From assembly GCF_001905725.1 (NCBI RefSeq), contig NZ_LIWB01000009.1, positions 1 through 64,000 on the forward strand: DNA of 64,000 nt. Reading direction: 5' to 3'. The DNA is from Streptomyces sp. CB02400. GTDB lineage: Bacteria > Actinomycetota > Actinomycetes > Streptomycetales > Streptomycetaceae. The position numbers and the translations under genes are program-made. Each line of letters starts with the position of its first letter. Position 1 is the first letter of the stretch. The notes below the pieces were generated by a model. The model was not told the origin of the DNA, ran no database searches, and worked only from the letters and a program-made list of their open reading frames with translations. Shown here piece by piece: positions 8,872 through 20,191 of this stretch.

Positions 8872-10263
8872 GTGAGATCCGCGCCCACGATCCTGCATCT
8901 CGACATGGACGCCTTCTTCGCCTCGGTGGAGCAGGCGTCCAAGCCGAGCCTGCGCGGGAAGGCGGTCGTCGTGGGCGGGCTCGGGCCGCGGGGTGTGGTG
9001 GCCACCGCCTCGTACGAGGCACGAGTCTTCGGCGTCCACTCGGCGATGCCCATGGCGCAGGCCCGGCGACGCGCGCCGAACGCCGCGTACCTGGTGCCGA
9101 GGTTCGCTCTCTACCGGTCGATCAGCGAGCAGGTGATGGGGTTGCTGCGGGCCCTGTCACCGCTGGTGGAGCCGCTCAGTCTGGACGAGGCGTTCGTGGA
9201 CCTGGAGGCCGGCGGCACGGCCTGGGACGAGCGGTCGGCGCGGCTGGCCGGGGCGAAGCTGCGCGCGGACATACGGGCGGTCACGGGGCTCACCGGGTCG
9301 GTGGGGCTCGCGGCCTCCAAGATGCTGGCGAAGATCGCCTCGGAGCGGGCGAAGCCGGACGGACTGGTGCTGATCGAGCCGGGCACGGAGCGGGCCCTGC
9401 TGGGGCCGCTGCCGGTCCGCACCCTGCCGGGCGTCGGGCCGGCGACCGGTGATCATCTGCGGCGGGCGGGGATCCACACGGTCGACGAACTCGCCGAGGC
9501 CGGGGAGGACGAGCTCGTACGGCTGCTGGGCAAGGCCCACGGCCACGCGCTGTTCGCGATGGCGCTGGCCCGGGACGAGCGGCCCGTGGTGGCCGAGCGG
9601 GAGACCAAGTCGGTGTCGGTCGAGGACACGTACGACGTGGACATCCACGACCGGGTGCGGGTGGGGACGGAGGTGCGGCGGCTCGCGGACCGGTGCGTGC
9701 GCAGACTGCGGGAGGCGGGCCTGTCGGGGCGGACCATCGTGCTGAAGGTGCGCCGGTACGACTTCTCGACCCTCACCCGGTCCGAGACGCTGCGGGGCCC
9801 CACGGACGATCCGGCGGTGGTGCGGGAGGCGGCCGCGCGGCTGCTGGACTCGGTCGACACGACGGGCGGGGTGCGGCTGCTGGGCGTCGGGGTCAGCGGG
9901 CTGGCCGACTACACGCAGGAGGACCTGTTCGCGCAGGCGGCGGGCGTCCCCGCCGACGACTTCCCGCACGAGGAGGCCGAGGCCGCGCCCGCGCCGGAGC
10001 CGGAGACGCCCGCCGAGCGGCGCTGGCCGGCGGGGCACGACGTACGGCACGCCGTGTACGGGCACGGATGGGTGCAGGGCAGCGGGCTGGGCCGGGTCAC
10101 GGCGCGCTTCGAGACACCCGACTCGGAGCCGGGCCGGGTGAAGACCTTCCGCGTCGACGACCCGGCTCTGCAACCGGCGCAGCCGCTGCCGCTGGTGTCC
10201 CGAAGACCCGGGGAGGACGAGGGCGCGAGGGCCGGCGGAGGGATGCGGACGGAGAGCCGGTGA
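8872..10263 (+). CDS. dinB: DNA polymerase IV (Y-family)
   Basis: A 463-residue translesion polymerase. The catalytic acidic residues are present in LHLDMDAFFASVEQ near the N-terminus and SLDEAFVDLE near residue 105. Helix-hairpin-helix and little-finger regions follow to about residue 350. The C-terminus adds an acidic linker and a domain around residues 385-445 (HAVYGHGWVQGSGLGRVTARF) that resembles the small tudor/KOW-like module at the end of UvrD/PcrA helicases. No beta-clamp motif was scored. It ends ten bases from the convergent PRC-barrel gene. Confidence 0.9.
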   Translation: MRSAPTILHLDMDAFFASVEQASKPSLRGKAVVVGGLGPRGVVATASYEARVFGVHSAMPMAQARRRAPNAAYLVPRFALYRSISEQVMGLLRALSPLVEPLSLDEAFVDLEAGGTAWDERSARLAGAKLRADIRAVTGLTGSVGLAASKMLAKIASERAKPDGLVLIEPGTERALLGPLPVRTLPGVGPATGDHLRRAGIHTVDELAEAGEDELVRLLGKAHGHALFAMALARDERPVVAERETKSVSVEDTYDVDIHDRVRVGTEVRRLADRCVRRLREAGLSGRTIVLKVRRYDFSTLTRSETLRGPTDDPAVVREAAARLLDSVDTTGGVRLLGVGVSGLADYTQEDLFAQAAGVPADDFPHEEAEAAPAPEPETPAERRWPAGHDVRHAVYGHGWVQGSGLGRVTARFETPDSEPGRVKTFRVDDPALQPAQPLPLVSRRPGEDEGARAGGGMRTESR

Positions 10264-10273
10264 GCGGGGCGGA

Positions 10274-10648
10274 TCAGGCCGGCTTGTCGTTCCCGGCGAG
10301 TTTGCCGAAGTCGCGGTCCGGGAGGGGAGGAGGAGCGGCGAGGTCCAGGCCGTAGTGGTGGTAGAGCTGGAGTTCCTGCTCGGGGGAGAGGTGGCGGCCC
10401 ACGCCGAAGTCGGGGGCGTCCTTGATGAGGGCGCGTTCGAAGGGGACGTGGAGGGCGCCGTCGATGAGGTCGCTGGGTTCCAGGGGGACGAAGGCGTCCC
10501 TGCTGAACAGACCGGTTCGTATCGCCGCCCACTCCGGTACGCCGGTGGCGTCGTCGAGGTAGATCTCGTCGATGGTGCCGATCCGGGTTCCGTTGCGGTC
10601 GAATGCCTTGCGGCCGATCAGGTGGCGCGGATCGATGTCGGTCTGCAC
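10274..10648 (-). CDS. PRC-barrel domain protein
   Basis: A 124-residue soluble protein. Residues about 5-80 form a PRC-barrel (DPRHLIGRKAFDRNGTRIG, then EWAAIRTG), followed by a short helical tail with HLSPEQELQLYHHYG. PRC-barrels serve in RNA processing, photosynthetic reaction centres and unknown stress roles; nothing here identifies a partner. The GTG start follows GGAGGG. It is divergent from the glycine riboswitch and gcvP. Confidence 0.8.
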   Translation of the reverse strand: MQTDIDPRHLIGRKAFDRNGTRIGTIDEIYLDDATGVPEWAAIRTGLFSRDAFVPLEPSDLIDGALHVPFERALIKDAPDFGVGRHLSPEQELQLYHHYGLDLAAPPPLPDRDFGKLAGNDKPA

Positions 10649-10767
10649 GGGCCCTCCACTGGTCGCAAACTCATCCGTAAGCACTACAAAACGGCACAAT
10701 CGGCTGGACGGCCACTCGAAAGTTCTGGTGGGGTGCTCGCTGGTACGCTGGCAGACGGCTGCTGACC

Positions 10768-10974
10768 CCGTGCGGGAGAGCCCTCCGGACACCATCGGGG
10801 GCGCCGAAGGAGCAAATCCTCCCCGGAATCTCTCAGGCACACGTACCGCACGGACGAGGTCACTCTGGAAAGCAGGGCGGGTGTCGACGGCTTCCGCTCT
10901 CACCGACGGTGAAAGCCGGGCGCCTTCGGGCCGTCCGGTGAAGCTCTCAGGTTGAGATGACAGAGGGGGAGGCC
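10768..10974 (+). promoter_or_regulatory. Tandem glycine riboswitch (gcvT motif) controlling gcvP
   Basis: Two consecutive aptamers. The first has P1 strands GTGCGG (10770-10775) and CCGCAC (10846-10851), with the conserved core GCCGAAGGAGCAA and GAATCTCTCAGGCA. The second (about 10871-10974) has CACCGACGGTGAAAG and GAAGCTCTCAGG, ending GACAGAGGGGGA. The arrangement is that of known cooperative glycine riboswitches that activate glycine-cleavage genes. No T-run follows, so the output is likely translational. A possible expression platform is a perfect 7-bp pairing between GGAGGCC (10968-10974) and GGCCTCC (11023-11029) at the ribosome-binding site. Confidence 0.95.
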
Positions 10975-11032
10975 GTCCGGGCACCCGCGCCGTGGTGCCC
11001 CTCGAAGGTCGTCGGACCAGGAGGCCTCCTCA

Positions 11033-13918
<2,886 letters not shown>

Positions 13919-13965
13919 CACACGCCGAAGGGGGCCCCTCCACAAGGGGCCCCCTTCGGCGTGTG
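13919..13965. terminator. Bidirectional terminator between gcvP and modC
   Basis: A perfect 21-bp inverted repeat (13919-13939 with 13945-13965) with a five-base loop. It fills almost the entire gap between the convergent gcvP and modC genes and can stop transcripts from both sides. Confidence 0.9.
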
Positions 13966-13968
13966 CGG

Positions 13969-15042
13969 CTACGCCGGGTACGCGTGCGTCTGCGTCGCCT
14001 TGACCGCCGCCCAGACCGTCGCGCCCGGACGCAGGTCGAGTTCGGCCGCGGCGACCGTGGTGAGGTCGGCGGCCAGGGCGAGGCCGCCGGTGAGCTCCGC
14101 GCGGATCTGGTCCCCGTGGGTCTCCAGACCGGCGACCTCGCAGCGCCAGAGGTTGCGGGCGCTGGAGCCGGTCGGCCGGTCCCGGTACAGGGTGACGGCG
14201 CCGGGCGGGAACGCCACGAAGGCGGGCCCGGAGAGGTCCTCCGTGGTGCTCACGGCGGGGCCCGCGTCGAGCAGCACCGTGTGGCCGTCGGCCTGCCCGC
14301 GGTACAGGTTGAGGCCGACGAGCTGGGCGATGTACTCGGTGCGCGGGTGACGGGCGATGTCGGAGGGCGCGCCTTCCTGCACGATCCGGCCCTGCTCCAC
14401 GACGACCAGGCGGTCGGCGAGCACCATGGCGTCCAGCGGGTCGTGCGTGACCAGGACGGCGACGGCCTCGAAGGCGGCCAGATGGCGGCGGAGCTGTGCG
14501 CGCACCTCCAGCCGGGTGCGGGCGTCCAGGGCGGCGAGCGGTTCGTCCAGGAGCAGCAGCCGGGGACGGGTGGCCAGGGCGCGGGCGAGGGCCACGCGCT
14601 GGGCCTGGCCGCCGGACAGCCGCCGGGGCTTGGCGCCCGCGTGTCCGGCCAGCCCCATGCGGTCGAGCCATTCGGCGGCCTGTGCGCGTGCCTCCGTCTT
14701 GCCGGCGCCCCGGCAGCGCGGTCCGAAGGCCACGTTGTCGAGGGCGGTCAGGTGCGGGAAGAGCAGATAGTCCTGGAAGACCACCCCCACCGGGCGCGAC
14801 TCCGGCGGCGTACGGCGCAGATCCACGCCGTCCAGTCGCAGATGCCCGGCACCGAGCGGGGCGAGGCCCGCGAGTGCGCGCAGGGCGGTGGTCTTGCCGG
14901 CGCCGTTGGGGCCCAGCAGGGCGACGACGTCACCGGGCGCGGCGGTCAGCGCGACGTCCAGGCGGAAGGAGCCGCGGTCCACGACGAGGTGTGCGTCCAG
15001 GCCCTCGGCGGCGTCGGGCACGGTCCCGGGATTCTTCGGCAT
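13969..15042 (-). CDS. modC: Molybdate ABC transporter ATP-binding protein
   Basis: A 357-residue ATPase. The Walker A loop is GPNGAGKTT, the signature is LSGGQAQRVALARAL, and Walker B is LLLLDEPLAALD. The C-terminal third (about 270-357) has a TOBE-type region as in ModC and other molybdate or sulfate importers. The ATG start lies four bases after the modB stop. It energises import of molybdate bound by ModA through ModB. It is last in modABC, so the operator near 16740 should control it. Confidence 0.9.
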   Translation of the reverse strand: MPKNPGTVPDAAEGLDAHLVVDRGSFRLDVALTAAPGDVVALLGPNGAGKTTALRALAGLAPLGAGHLRLDGVDLRRTPPESRPVGVVFQDYLLFPHLTALDNVAFGPRCRGAGKTEARAQAAEWLDRMGLAGHAGAKPRRLSGGQAQRVALARALATRPRLLLLDEPLAALDARTRLEVRAQLRRHLAAFEAVAVLVTHDPLDAMVLADRLVVVEQGRIVQEGAPSDIARHPRTEYIAQLVGLNLYRGQADGHTVLLDAGPAVSTTEDLSGPAFVAFPPGAVTLYRDRPTGSSARNLWRCEVAGLETHGDQIRAELTGGLALAADLTTVAAAELDLRPGATVWAAVKATQTHAYPA

Positions 15043-15046
15043 GGTG

Positions 15047-15874
15047 TCAGGCGGTCCTCATCCAGCGGTCCCGCAGTCCGGCCAGTACGGCGATGGACAC
15101 CGCCAGCAGGACCAGGCTGAGGGCGATGGCGGCGGCCGGGTCGTTCTGCAGGGCGAGGTAGACCGCGAGCGGCATGGTCTGGGTGCGGCCGGGGAAGTTG
15201 CCGGCGAAGGTGATCGTCGCGCCGAACTCCCCGAGGGCCCGCGCCCAGGCCAGTACGGCACCGGCCGCGATGCCGGGGGCGATCAGCGGCAGCGTGACCC
15301 GGCGGAACGCGGTGAAGCGGGAGGCGCCCAGGGTGGTGGCCGCCTCCTCGTAGCGCGGGTCGGCGGCCCGCAGCGTGCCCTCGACGCTGATGACGAGGAA
15401 CGGCATCGCCACGAACGTCTCGGCGAGGACGACGCCCGTGGTGGTGAAGGGCAGGGTGATGCCGAACCACGCGTCCAGCCACTGGCCGACGACGCCGTTG
15501 CGGCCCAGGGCGAGCAGCAGGGCGACACCGCCCACCACCGGGGGCAGCACCAGCGGGAGCGTCACCAGGGCGCGGACCAGGCCGCGGCCGGGGAAGTCCG
15601 TACGGGCCAGCAGCCAGGCCAGCGGAACGCCGACGACCAGGCTCAGCGCGGTCGCTGTCGTGGCGCACAGCAGTGACAGGCGCAGTGCCTCCCACACCTC
15701 GGGGCTGGTCAGCTGCTCGGGGAGGTCCCGCCAGGGGGCGCGGAGGAGGAGGGCGAGGAGGGGCACCAGGAGGAACGCCAGGCCCAGGAGGGCGGGCGCG
15801 AGGAGGGCGAGGGGGACACCGCGGCCGGGGGCGCGGGGGCGTGCCTTCCGGGGGGCTTCCCGGCCGGTGGTCAT
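15047..15874 (-). CDS. modB: Molybdate ABC transporter permease
   Basis: A 275-residue membrane protein with about six transmembrane helices and the EAA-loop region near residues 175-195 (EEAATTLGASRFTAFRRVT) that docks ModC. It overlaps modA by four bases. Family assignment to ModB rests on the gene neighbourhood with a ModA-type binding protein as well as sequence. Confidence 0.9.
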   Translation of the reverse strand: MTTGREAPRKARPRAPGRGVPLALLAPALLGLAFLLVPLLALLLRAPWRDLPEQLTSPEVWEALRLSLLCATTATALSLVVGVPLAWLLARTDFPGRGLVRALVTLPLVLPPVVGGVALLLALGRNGVVGQWLDAWFGITLPFTTTGVVLAETFVAMPFLVISVEGTLRAADPRYEEAATTLGASRFTAFRRVTLPLIAPGIAAGAVLAWARALGEFGATITFAGNFPGRTQTMPLAVYLALQNDPAAAIALSLVLLAVSIAVLAGLRDRWMRTA

Positions 15875-16671
15875 GGCTTCAGGAATCCCGCCTCACCCAG
15901 GACCTTCTGGCCCTCGGCGGACTTCACCAGCGCCACGAACGCCTTCGCCGCCGACGGATTGGGCGCGTTCTCGAGCCGGGCGATCGGATAGTCGTTGACG
16001 GCCTCGGCGGACTCCGGGAATTCCACGCCCTCCACCTTGTCACCGGCCGCCCTCACATCCGTGCGGTACACGAGGGCGGCGTCGGCCTCCTTCAGCCGGA
16101 CCTTCGTCAGGGCGCTCTTGACGTCCTGCTCGTACGAGACCGGCTCCAGCTCGACGCCGCCGGCGGTGAGGGCGGTCCGCGCGGCGGCTCCGCAGGGCAC
16201 CGTCTCGTCGCACAGCACGACCTTGAGGCCGGACGCGGTCAGGTCGTCGAGGGAGTCGATCGCGTGCGGGTTGCCCGGCACGGTGGCGATCTCCAGCCGG
16301 TTGCGGACGAACGTGCTCGGGCTGCCCGCCGTGAGCCCCTCGTCCGTGACGAGCTTCATCGTCTTCGCGCTGGCCGCCGCGAAGACGTCGGCCGGGGCAC
16401 CGCTGTCGATGCCGGCGGCCAGGCCGTCGCTGCCGCCGAAGTTGAAGGTGACCTCGGTCCCCGGGTGCTCCTTCTCGAACCGCTCGCCCAGCGTCGTGAA
16501 GCTCTCCTTCAGCGAGGCGGCCGCGAAGACGGTGACCGTGCCGGTGAGGCCGTCCCCGGTGGAATCCGGGGACGGCTCCGAGCCGGAGGTGGAGCAGGCA
16601 CTCAGCGCCAGTACGGCGGCGACCGCCCCGACGCCGGCGGTCCGGCGTGTCCGGTGCGGGGAACGAGTCAT
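15871..16671 (-). CDS. modA: Molybdate-binding lipoprotein
   Basis: A 266-residue substrate-binding protein. It has an N-terminal signal peptide ending in the lipobox LSAC, so the mature protein is lipid-anchored outside the membrane. The mature start TVTVFAAASLKESF and the segment APADVFAAAS are hallmark ModA sequences. It supplies molybdate or tungstate to ModBC for molybdopterin enzymes. A -10-like TATGAT with an overlapping palindrome lies 60 bases upstream of the start. Confidence 0.92.
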   Translation of the reverse strand: MTRSPHRTRRTAGVGAVAAVLALSACSTSGSEPSPDSTGDGLTGTVTVFAAASLKESFTTLGERFEKEHPGTEVTFNFGGSDGLAAGIDSGAPADVFAAASAKTMKLVTDEGLTAGSPSTFVRNRLEIATVPGNPHAIDSLDDLTASGLKVVLCDETVPCGAAARTALTAGGVELEPVSYEQDVKSALTKVRLKEADAALVYRTDVRAAGDKVEGVEFPESAEAVNDYPIARLENAPNPSAAKAFVALVKSAEGQKVLGEAGFLKP

Positions 16672-16730
16672 CGCGGAGCACTCCCTCCGTGGGCCTGTGG
16701 AAGAGCCCGCAGAGCCCTCCCGATACGTCG

Positions 16731-16752
16731 ATCATACTGGCGCATCTGCCAG
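16731..16752 (-). promoter_or_regulatory. modA promoter with candidate operator
   Basis: On the minus strand TATGAT (16731-16736) is a near-perfect -10. Directly upstream, filling the -10/-35 spacer, is the inverted repeat CTGGC-N6-GCCAG (16737-16752). A second inverted repeat CTCAT-CGC-ATGAG lies at 16769-16781. A spacer palindrome of this type would suit repression by the neighbouring molybdate-sensing HTH/TOBE protein. Binding is inferred. Confidence 0.55.
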
Positions 16753-16836
16753 GCATTCACTCCCTGTCTCATCGCATGAGCCAGGAAAAGTAGCAGGAGG
16801 GTGTGCATGTGCGTTCACACAGATGTGCTTCCGCCG

Positions 16837-17232
16837 TCAGGTGCGGTCGATATGGACGTTCGTCGACTTCACGCGGGCCGTGGCCTCCATGCCGATCTCC
16901 AGCCCCAGTTCCTCGACGGCCTCCCGGGTGAGCAGCGAGACGAGGCGGTGCGGGCCGGCCTGGATCTCGACCTGGGCGGCGACGTCGCCGAGCTTGATCG
17001 CGGTGACGATGCCGGGGAAGGCGTTGCGGGCGGAGGTGTACGGGGTGCCCTCCTCGACGGCACCGGCCCTGGCGAGTTCGACGGAGAACGCCGCCAGGTC
17101 CCGCCCGTCGACGAGCCGGCGTCCGCCGTCGTCGCGGTGGGTGGTGATACGTCCCGCGTCCGCCCAGCGGCGGGCGGTGTCCGGGCTCACGCCGAGCAGC
17201 CTCGCTGCCTGGCCGATCGTGTAGGACTGCAT
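16837..17232 (-). CDS. HTH/TOBE (Mop) molybdate-responsive regulator
   Basis: A 131-residue protein. Residues 1-50 form a MerR-like/excisionase-type helix-turn-helix (QSYTIGQAARLLGVSPDTA). Residues about 65-130 form a Mop/TOBE domain (RNAFPGIVTAIKLGD through ATARVKSTNVHI) that binds molybdate in ModE-type proteins. It is a short actinobacterial alternative to ModE and probably represses modABC when molybdate is plentiful. The ATG at 17232 is chosen because TATCGT lies ten bases upstream; a GTG at 17241 is possible. It sits 165 bases upstream of modA on the same strand. Confidence 0.85.
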   Translation of the reverse strand: MQSYTIGQAARLLGVSPDTARRWADAGRITTHRDDGGRRLVDGRDLAAFSVELARAGAVEEGTPYTSARNAFPGIVTAIKLGDVAAQVEIQAGPHRLVSLLTREAVEELGLEIGMEATARVKSTNVHIDRT

Positions 17233-17263
17233 GCCGGTCACGATAGGTGGTGCCGGAGGCGCC

Positions 17264-18295
17264 TCAGCCCCGCTCGGAGGGGGCGGCCGTGCTCGCCCGG
17301 ACGACGAGGTCCGTGCCCAGTTCCACGCGGGGGGAGTCCGGCTGTTCGCCGCGGGTGAGACGGAGCACCGTACGGACGGCGAGCTTGCCCATGTCGGCCA
17401 GGGGTTGGCGGACGGTGGTCAGCGGCGGCGCCGACCAGCGGACCTCCGGAAGGTCGTCGAAGCCGACCACGCTCATGTCCTCCGGGACCCTGAGCCCCCG
17501 GCCGCGCAGCGCCTCGATCGCCCCCAGTGCCATCTGGTCGCTCGTCGCGAATACCGCGGTCGGTGGCTTTGGTAGGTCCAGCAGGGTGTTGCAGCCCGCG
17601 AAGCCGGACTCCGGGCGGAAGTCGCCGGGGACGATCAGCGATGGGTCGAGCACGATGCCGGAGCCCTCGAGCGCCGCCCGGTAGCCGTCGAGCCGCGCGC
17701 GTGAGCAGAGCAGGCGCGACGGCCCGGCGATCAGCCCGATCCTGCGGTGCCCCAGGGTCAGCAGGTGTTCGGTCGCGGCCATGCCGCCCGACCAGTTGGC
17801 GGCGCCGATGGTCGGCACGTCCGCGGCGGGGGAGCCGGCCGGGTCCACGACCACCAGCGGGACGCCCAGGATCTGCAACTCCTCGTGCAGTGTGTTCATC
17901 GCGGAGGTCACGAGGATGACGCCGTCGGACGCGCGCGCCCGCAGATTGCGCGTCCACTCCCGGGCGTCGCCGGAACGCCCGTGGATCGCCGACACCACCG
18001 TGCCCGCCCCGGCCGCGTGGGCGGCCTCCTCGACACCGCGGATGATCTCCACCGCCCAAGGGCTGCCGAGGTCGTTGAAGACCAGGTCGAGCAGGACCGC
18101 GCGGGAGGTGGAGGCGTTGGGGCGCTTGCGGTGGCCGTGACGGCGCAGCAGGTCCTCGACCCGGGCGCGGGTCCCCGGTGAGACGTCGGAGCGGCCGTTG
18201 ACCACGCGGGAGACGGTCGGCACGGAGACGCCGGCCTGCCGGGCGATCTCCGTGATCGTGACTCTGCCCCCGGCGTCGGCCCCATGTGCTGCCAC
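17264..18295 (-). CDS. LacI-family transcriptional regulator
   Basis: A 343-residue repressor. Residues about 12-60 are a LacI helix-turn-helix (VTITEIARQAGVSVPTVSRV). The remainder is a periplasmic-binding-protein-like ligand domain with LGHRRIGLIAG and MSVVGFDDLPEVRW. The GTG start has GGAGG eight bases upstream. No sugar gene lies beside it, so the ligand is unknown. GTTTCG repeats and a TTCCGGAA palindrome (about 18320-18350) upstream could be an autoregulatory operator. Confidence 0.9.
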   Translation of the reverse strand: MAAHGADAGGRVTITEIARQAGVSVPTVSRVVNGRSDVSPGTRARVEDLLRRHGHRKRPNASTSRAVLLDLVFNDLGSPWAVEIIRGVEEAAHAAGAGTVVSAIHGRSGDAREWTRNLRARASDGVILVTSAMNTLHEELQILGVPLVVVDPAGSPAADVPTIGAANWSGGMAATEHLLTLGHRRIGLIAGPSRLLCSRARLDGYRAALEGSGIVLDPSLIVPGDFRPESGFAGCNTLLDLPKPPTAVFATSDQMALGAIEALRGRGLRVPEDMSVVGFDDLPEVRWSAPPLTTVRQPLADMGKLAVRTVLRLTRGEQPDSPRVELGTDLVVRASTAAPSERG

Positions 18296-18456
18296 TTGCC
18301 CCACCTCCGTGACGAAACCCGCGAAACTTCCAGGAGTCTTCCGGAAAGCGGGCGCCCGTGGGAAGGCGTCGCGGGGCGGACTCTTGCCGGAGGGGCCGGC
18401 CGGTCACCCCTCCCACGTGCCGGGCTACGGTGGGTGATCGACCCCGGACACGCGTC

Positions 18457-18523
18457 GGGGCCGGCGCGCAGGAGGTCCTGCGTCCGGCCCCTCGTCACCC
18501 CGGGCGGGCCCTGTTCCGCCCGG
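18457..18523. terminator. Two hairpins downstream of the DUF5999 gene
   Basis: A hairpin with arms 18457-18473 and 18476-18491 (one internal mismatch) and an eight-base perfect stem CCGGGCGG (18500-18507) with CCGCCCGG (18516-18523). The second lies six bases past the DUF5999 stop on the minus strand and is its likely terminator. Confidence 0.65.
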
Positions 18524-18529
18524 TCGTGC

Positions 18530-18730
18530 TCAGGCGGTGGTCAGGCTGGCGCCCCGGGGACGCTGCGGGGCGATGATCCTGCCGTCGGGCAGGAGTTCAC
18601 CGGTGTCCTCGAAGAACACGACACCGTTGCACAGCAGGCTCCAGCCCTGCTCCGGGTGGTGCGCCACGAGACGGGCGGATTCCCGGTCGGCGGAGTCTGC
18701 TGAGGGGCACGGTGGCTGGTGCTGGCACAT
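18530..18730 (-). CDS. Small conserved protein, DUF5999
   Basis: A 66-residue soluble protein that begins MCQHQPPCPSADS and contains WSLLCNGVVFFEDTGELLPDG, which I recognise as DUF5999, widespread in Streptomyces. Three cysteines (residues 2, 8 and the one in LLCNG) could bind a metal, but this is unproven. The ATG is chosen because family members start there; a longer form from an ATG at 18805 with a G-rich box upstream cannot be excluded. Function is unknown. Confidence 0.85.
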   Translation of the reverse strand: MCQHQPPCPSADSADRESARLVAHHPEQGWSLLCNGVVFFEDTGELLPDGRIIAPQRPRGASLTTA

Positions 18731-18994
18731 GGGTGGGATCTCTCGCTCTGTGATGACCTGTGAGTCGGCTGTCGTTTCAGTTCCGCGGCGTGAAGCTTCG
18801 TTCATGGCCGCCCCCCGTTGTGATAGGTCGGTCGGAAACCAGTGTTGCCCCATGGGCGAGGATCCGCAGGGATTTCGCGGCACCGCCCCTCACAGCTTGA
18901 GGACGCGTCACCCGCGCGGACGGTTCATCTCAACTGCACTGTCACTTCGGGTGGTTCGCCGTGGCCGGATGGGGCTAGTCCTTCCGGAAGACGC

Positions 18995-19035
18995 GTGTGC
19001 CCCGCCGCGTCGGAGGTCCGGGCGGCGGGGCACAC
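18995..19035 (-). terminator. Terminator after the 19045-19629 gene
   Basis: A perfect 14-bp stem (18995-19008 with 19022-19035) directly downstream of the minus-strand gene. The rest of the 315-base gap between this gene and DUF5999 holds no gene I can support. Confidence 0.8.
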
Positions 19036-19044
19036 GGTGAGCTC

Positions 19045-19629
19045 TCAGGCGGATGAGCCGAGCAGGCGGGTCGGTGCCACCCGGTGCGTCAGGACCGGGA
19101 GCAGGTCGGTGAACCGGTGCGGGCGGTGGGCCGCGATGCCGGGCGGCGCCGGGGCGAGCGGGACGAGCAGATCGGTGGCGGCCGGGTGTCCGGTGGCGCC
19201 GTCCGCGGTGGGATCGCCGTGCAGCCAGAGCGCCAGCATGTAGAGGCTCGGCACCGACAGCAGCCGGGGCTGGTACGGCTGCGCCATGGCCTCGGCCTGG
19301 CGCAGCGCGAGCTCGGTGGAGGTGATGTAGGGGCCCTCGAAGAAGCGGGAGAACGTCCAGCCGTCGGCGGTGAGCACGGTGTCCGCGGCGGCCACCGCGC
19401 GGTCGCCGGTGCGGATCAGGAAACGCCAGCCGGCCAGCCGGGTCGCGGTTCCGCCGTCGGGGGTGGTCCGGTCCAGGACGTGCACGGGAAGGGGCAGCTC
19501 GGGTGAGGCGGGTCCCTGGGTGACGAGCAGAGAGGGAGTTCGGGCTTCGCGGACCGCGGTCGGTGAGGAGAGCGCGGTGAGGACGGAACGCAGTGCGGGC
19601 GCGGGAGCCGGGGGAACATGCAGCGGCAT
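19045..19629 (-). CDS. Conserved hypothetical protein
   Basis: A 194-residue soluble protein that I do not recognise. It has a Pro/Ala-rich N-terminus, a central region resembling a globular fold (GWRFLIRTGDRAVAAADTVL; SRFFEGPYITSTELALRQAE), and a C-terminal stretch rich in Pro and Leu. No signal peptide or membrane helix is visible. The ATG at 19629 is preferred to a GTG at 19656 because GAGAGG lies between them. Coding bias is strong, so the gene is real. It is followed by a strong terminator. Confidence 0.75.
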   Translation of the reverse strand: MPLHVPPAPAPALRSVLTALSSPTAVREARTPSLLVTQGPASPELPLPVHVLDRTTPDGGTATRLAGWRFLIRTGDRAVAAADTVLTADGWTFSRFFEGPYITSTELALRQAEAMAQPYQPRLLSVPSLYMLALWLHGDPTADGATGHPAATDLLVPLAPAPPGIAAHRPHRFTDLLPVLTHRVAPTRLLGSSA

Positions 19630-19859
19630 GGTGGGTCGCCTCTCATTCGAAGGCACAGTGGCGCGAGGGCGGGGCGTGGCGGGGCGGACGGCGCTGTCAG
19701 CTCGCGAAGGTCAGAGAGGCAGGGGCCGGGGGCCGAGCCCGGGAGACGGGGGCGAGGAGTGCCGCACGCCACCTCCCGGCTGGATCGCTCGAACCGTGGG
19801 CGCCAAGCTTCTGCCTTGTGCGCGAAGTTTATACGACATGTGTTCAGACTGTGTTTCTT

Positions 19860-20063
19860 CTAGCTGTTTTCGACCGGCGGAACAAGGGTACTTCTGGCCG
19901 GTGAAATGTGAAAATCATCCCGATTCCAGGCCGGGTGCACGCCGATGACCTCGGAAAATGGCCGTGAAGCGGTCGGCCAATTCTCGTCGGCGTTTTTCAC
20001 GAGTTCGCAACCGACCCGCAAGTCGCCTTCTGTGCCATGCCTCGTGAATGTGCCGCTGGTCAC
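19860..20063 (-). CDS. Candidate leaderless small protein
   Basis: A possible 67-residue protein starting MTSGTFTRHGTEGD. TAGTCT (20071-20076 on the minus strand) lies seven bases before the GTG, a typical leaderless arrangement. Third-position G/C is only about 70 percent, lower than in neighbouring genes, so it may be non-coding. No domain is recognised. It lies in an AT-richer 560-base gap; the rest of the gap (19630-19860) has the sequence TATAAA near 19822-19827 as a weak -10 for the leftward gene and nothing else I can support. Confidence 0.3.
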   Translation of the reverse strand: MTSGTFTRHGTEGDLRVGCELVKNADENWPTASRPFSEVIGVHPAWNRDDFHISPARSTLVPPVENS

Positions 20064-20191
20064 CTCGATCAGACTAGCGGTCGACGGTTCCGTCCGGGGC
20101 GTTATCGATCGCATCGACGGGGCATCCTCCCCTGTGGACCGGGATCCCGGTGGCCGATCTTCGGCCCGCCCGTGCGAGGAAGGACCCTTCG

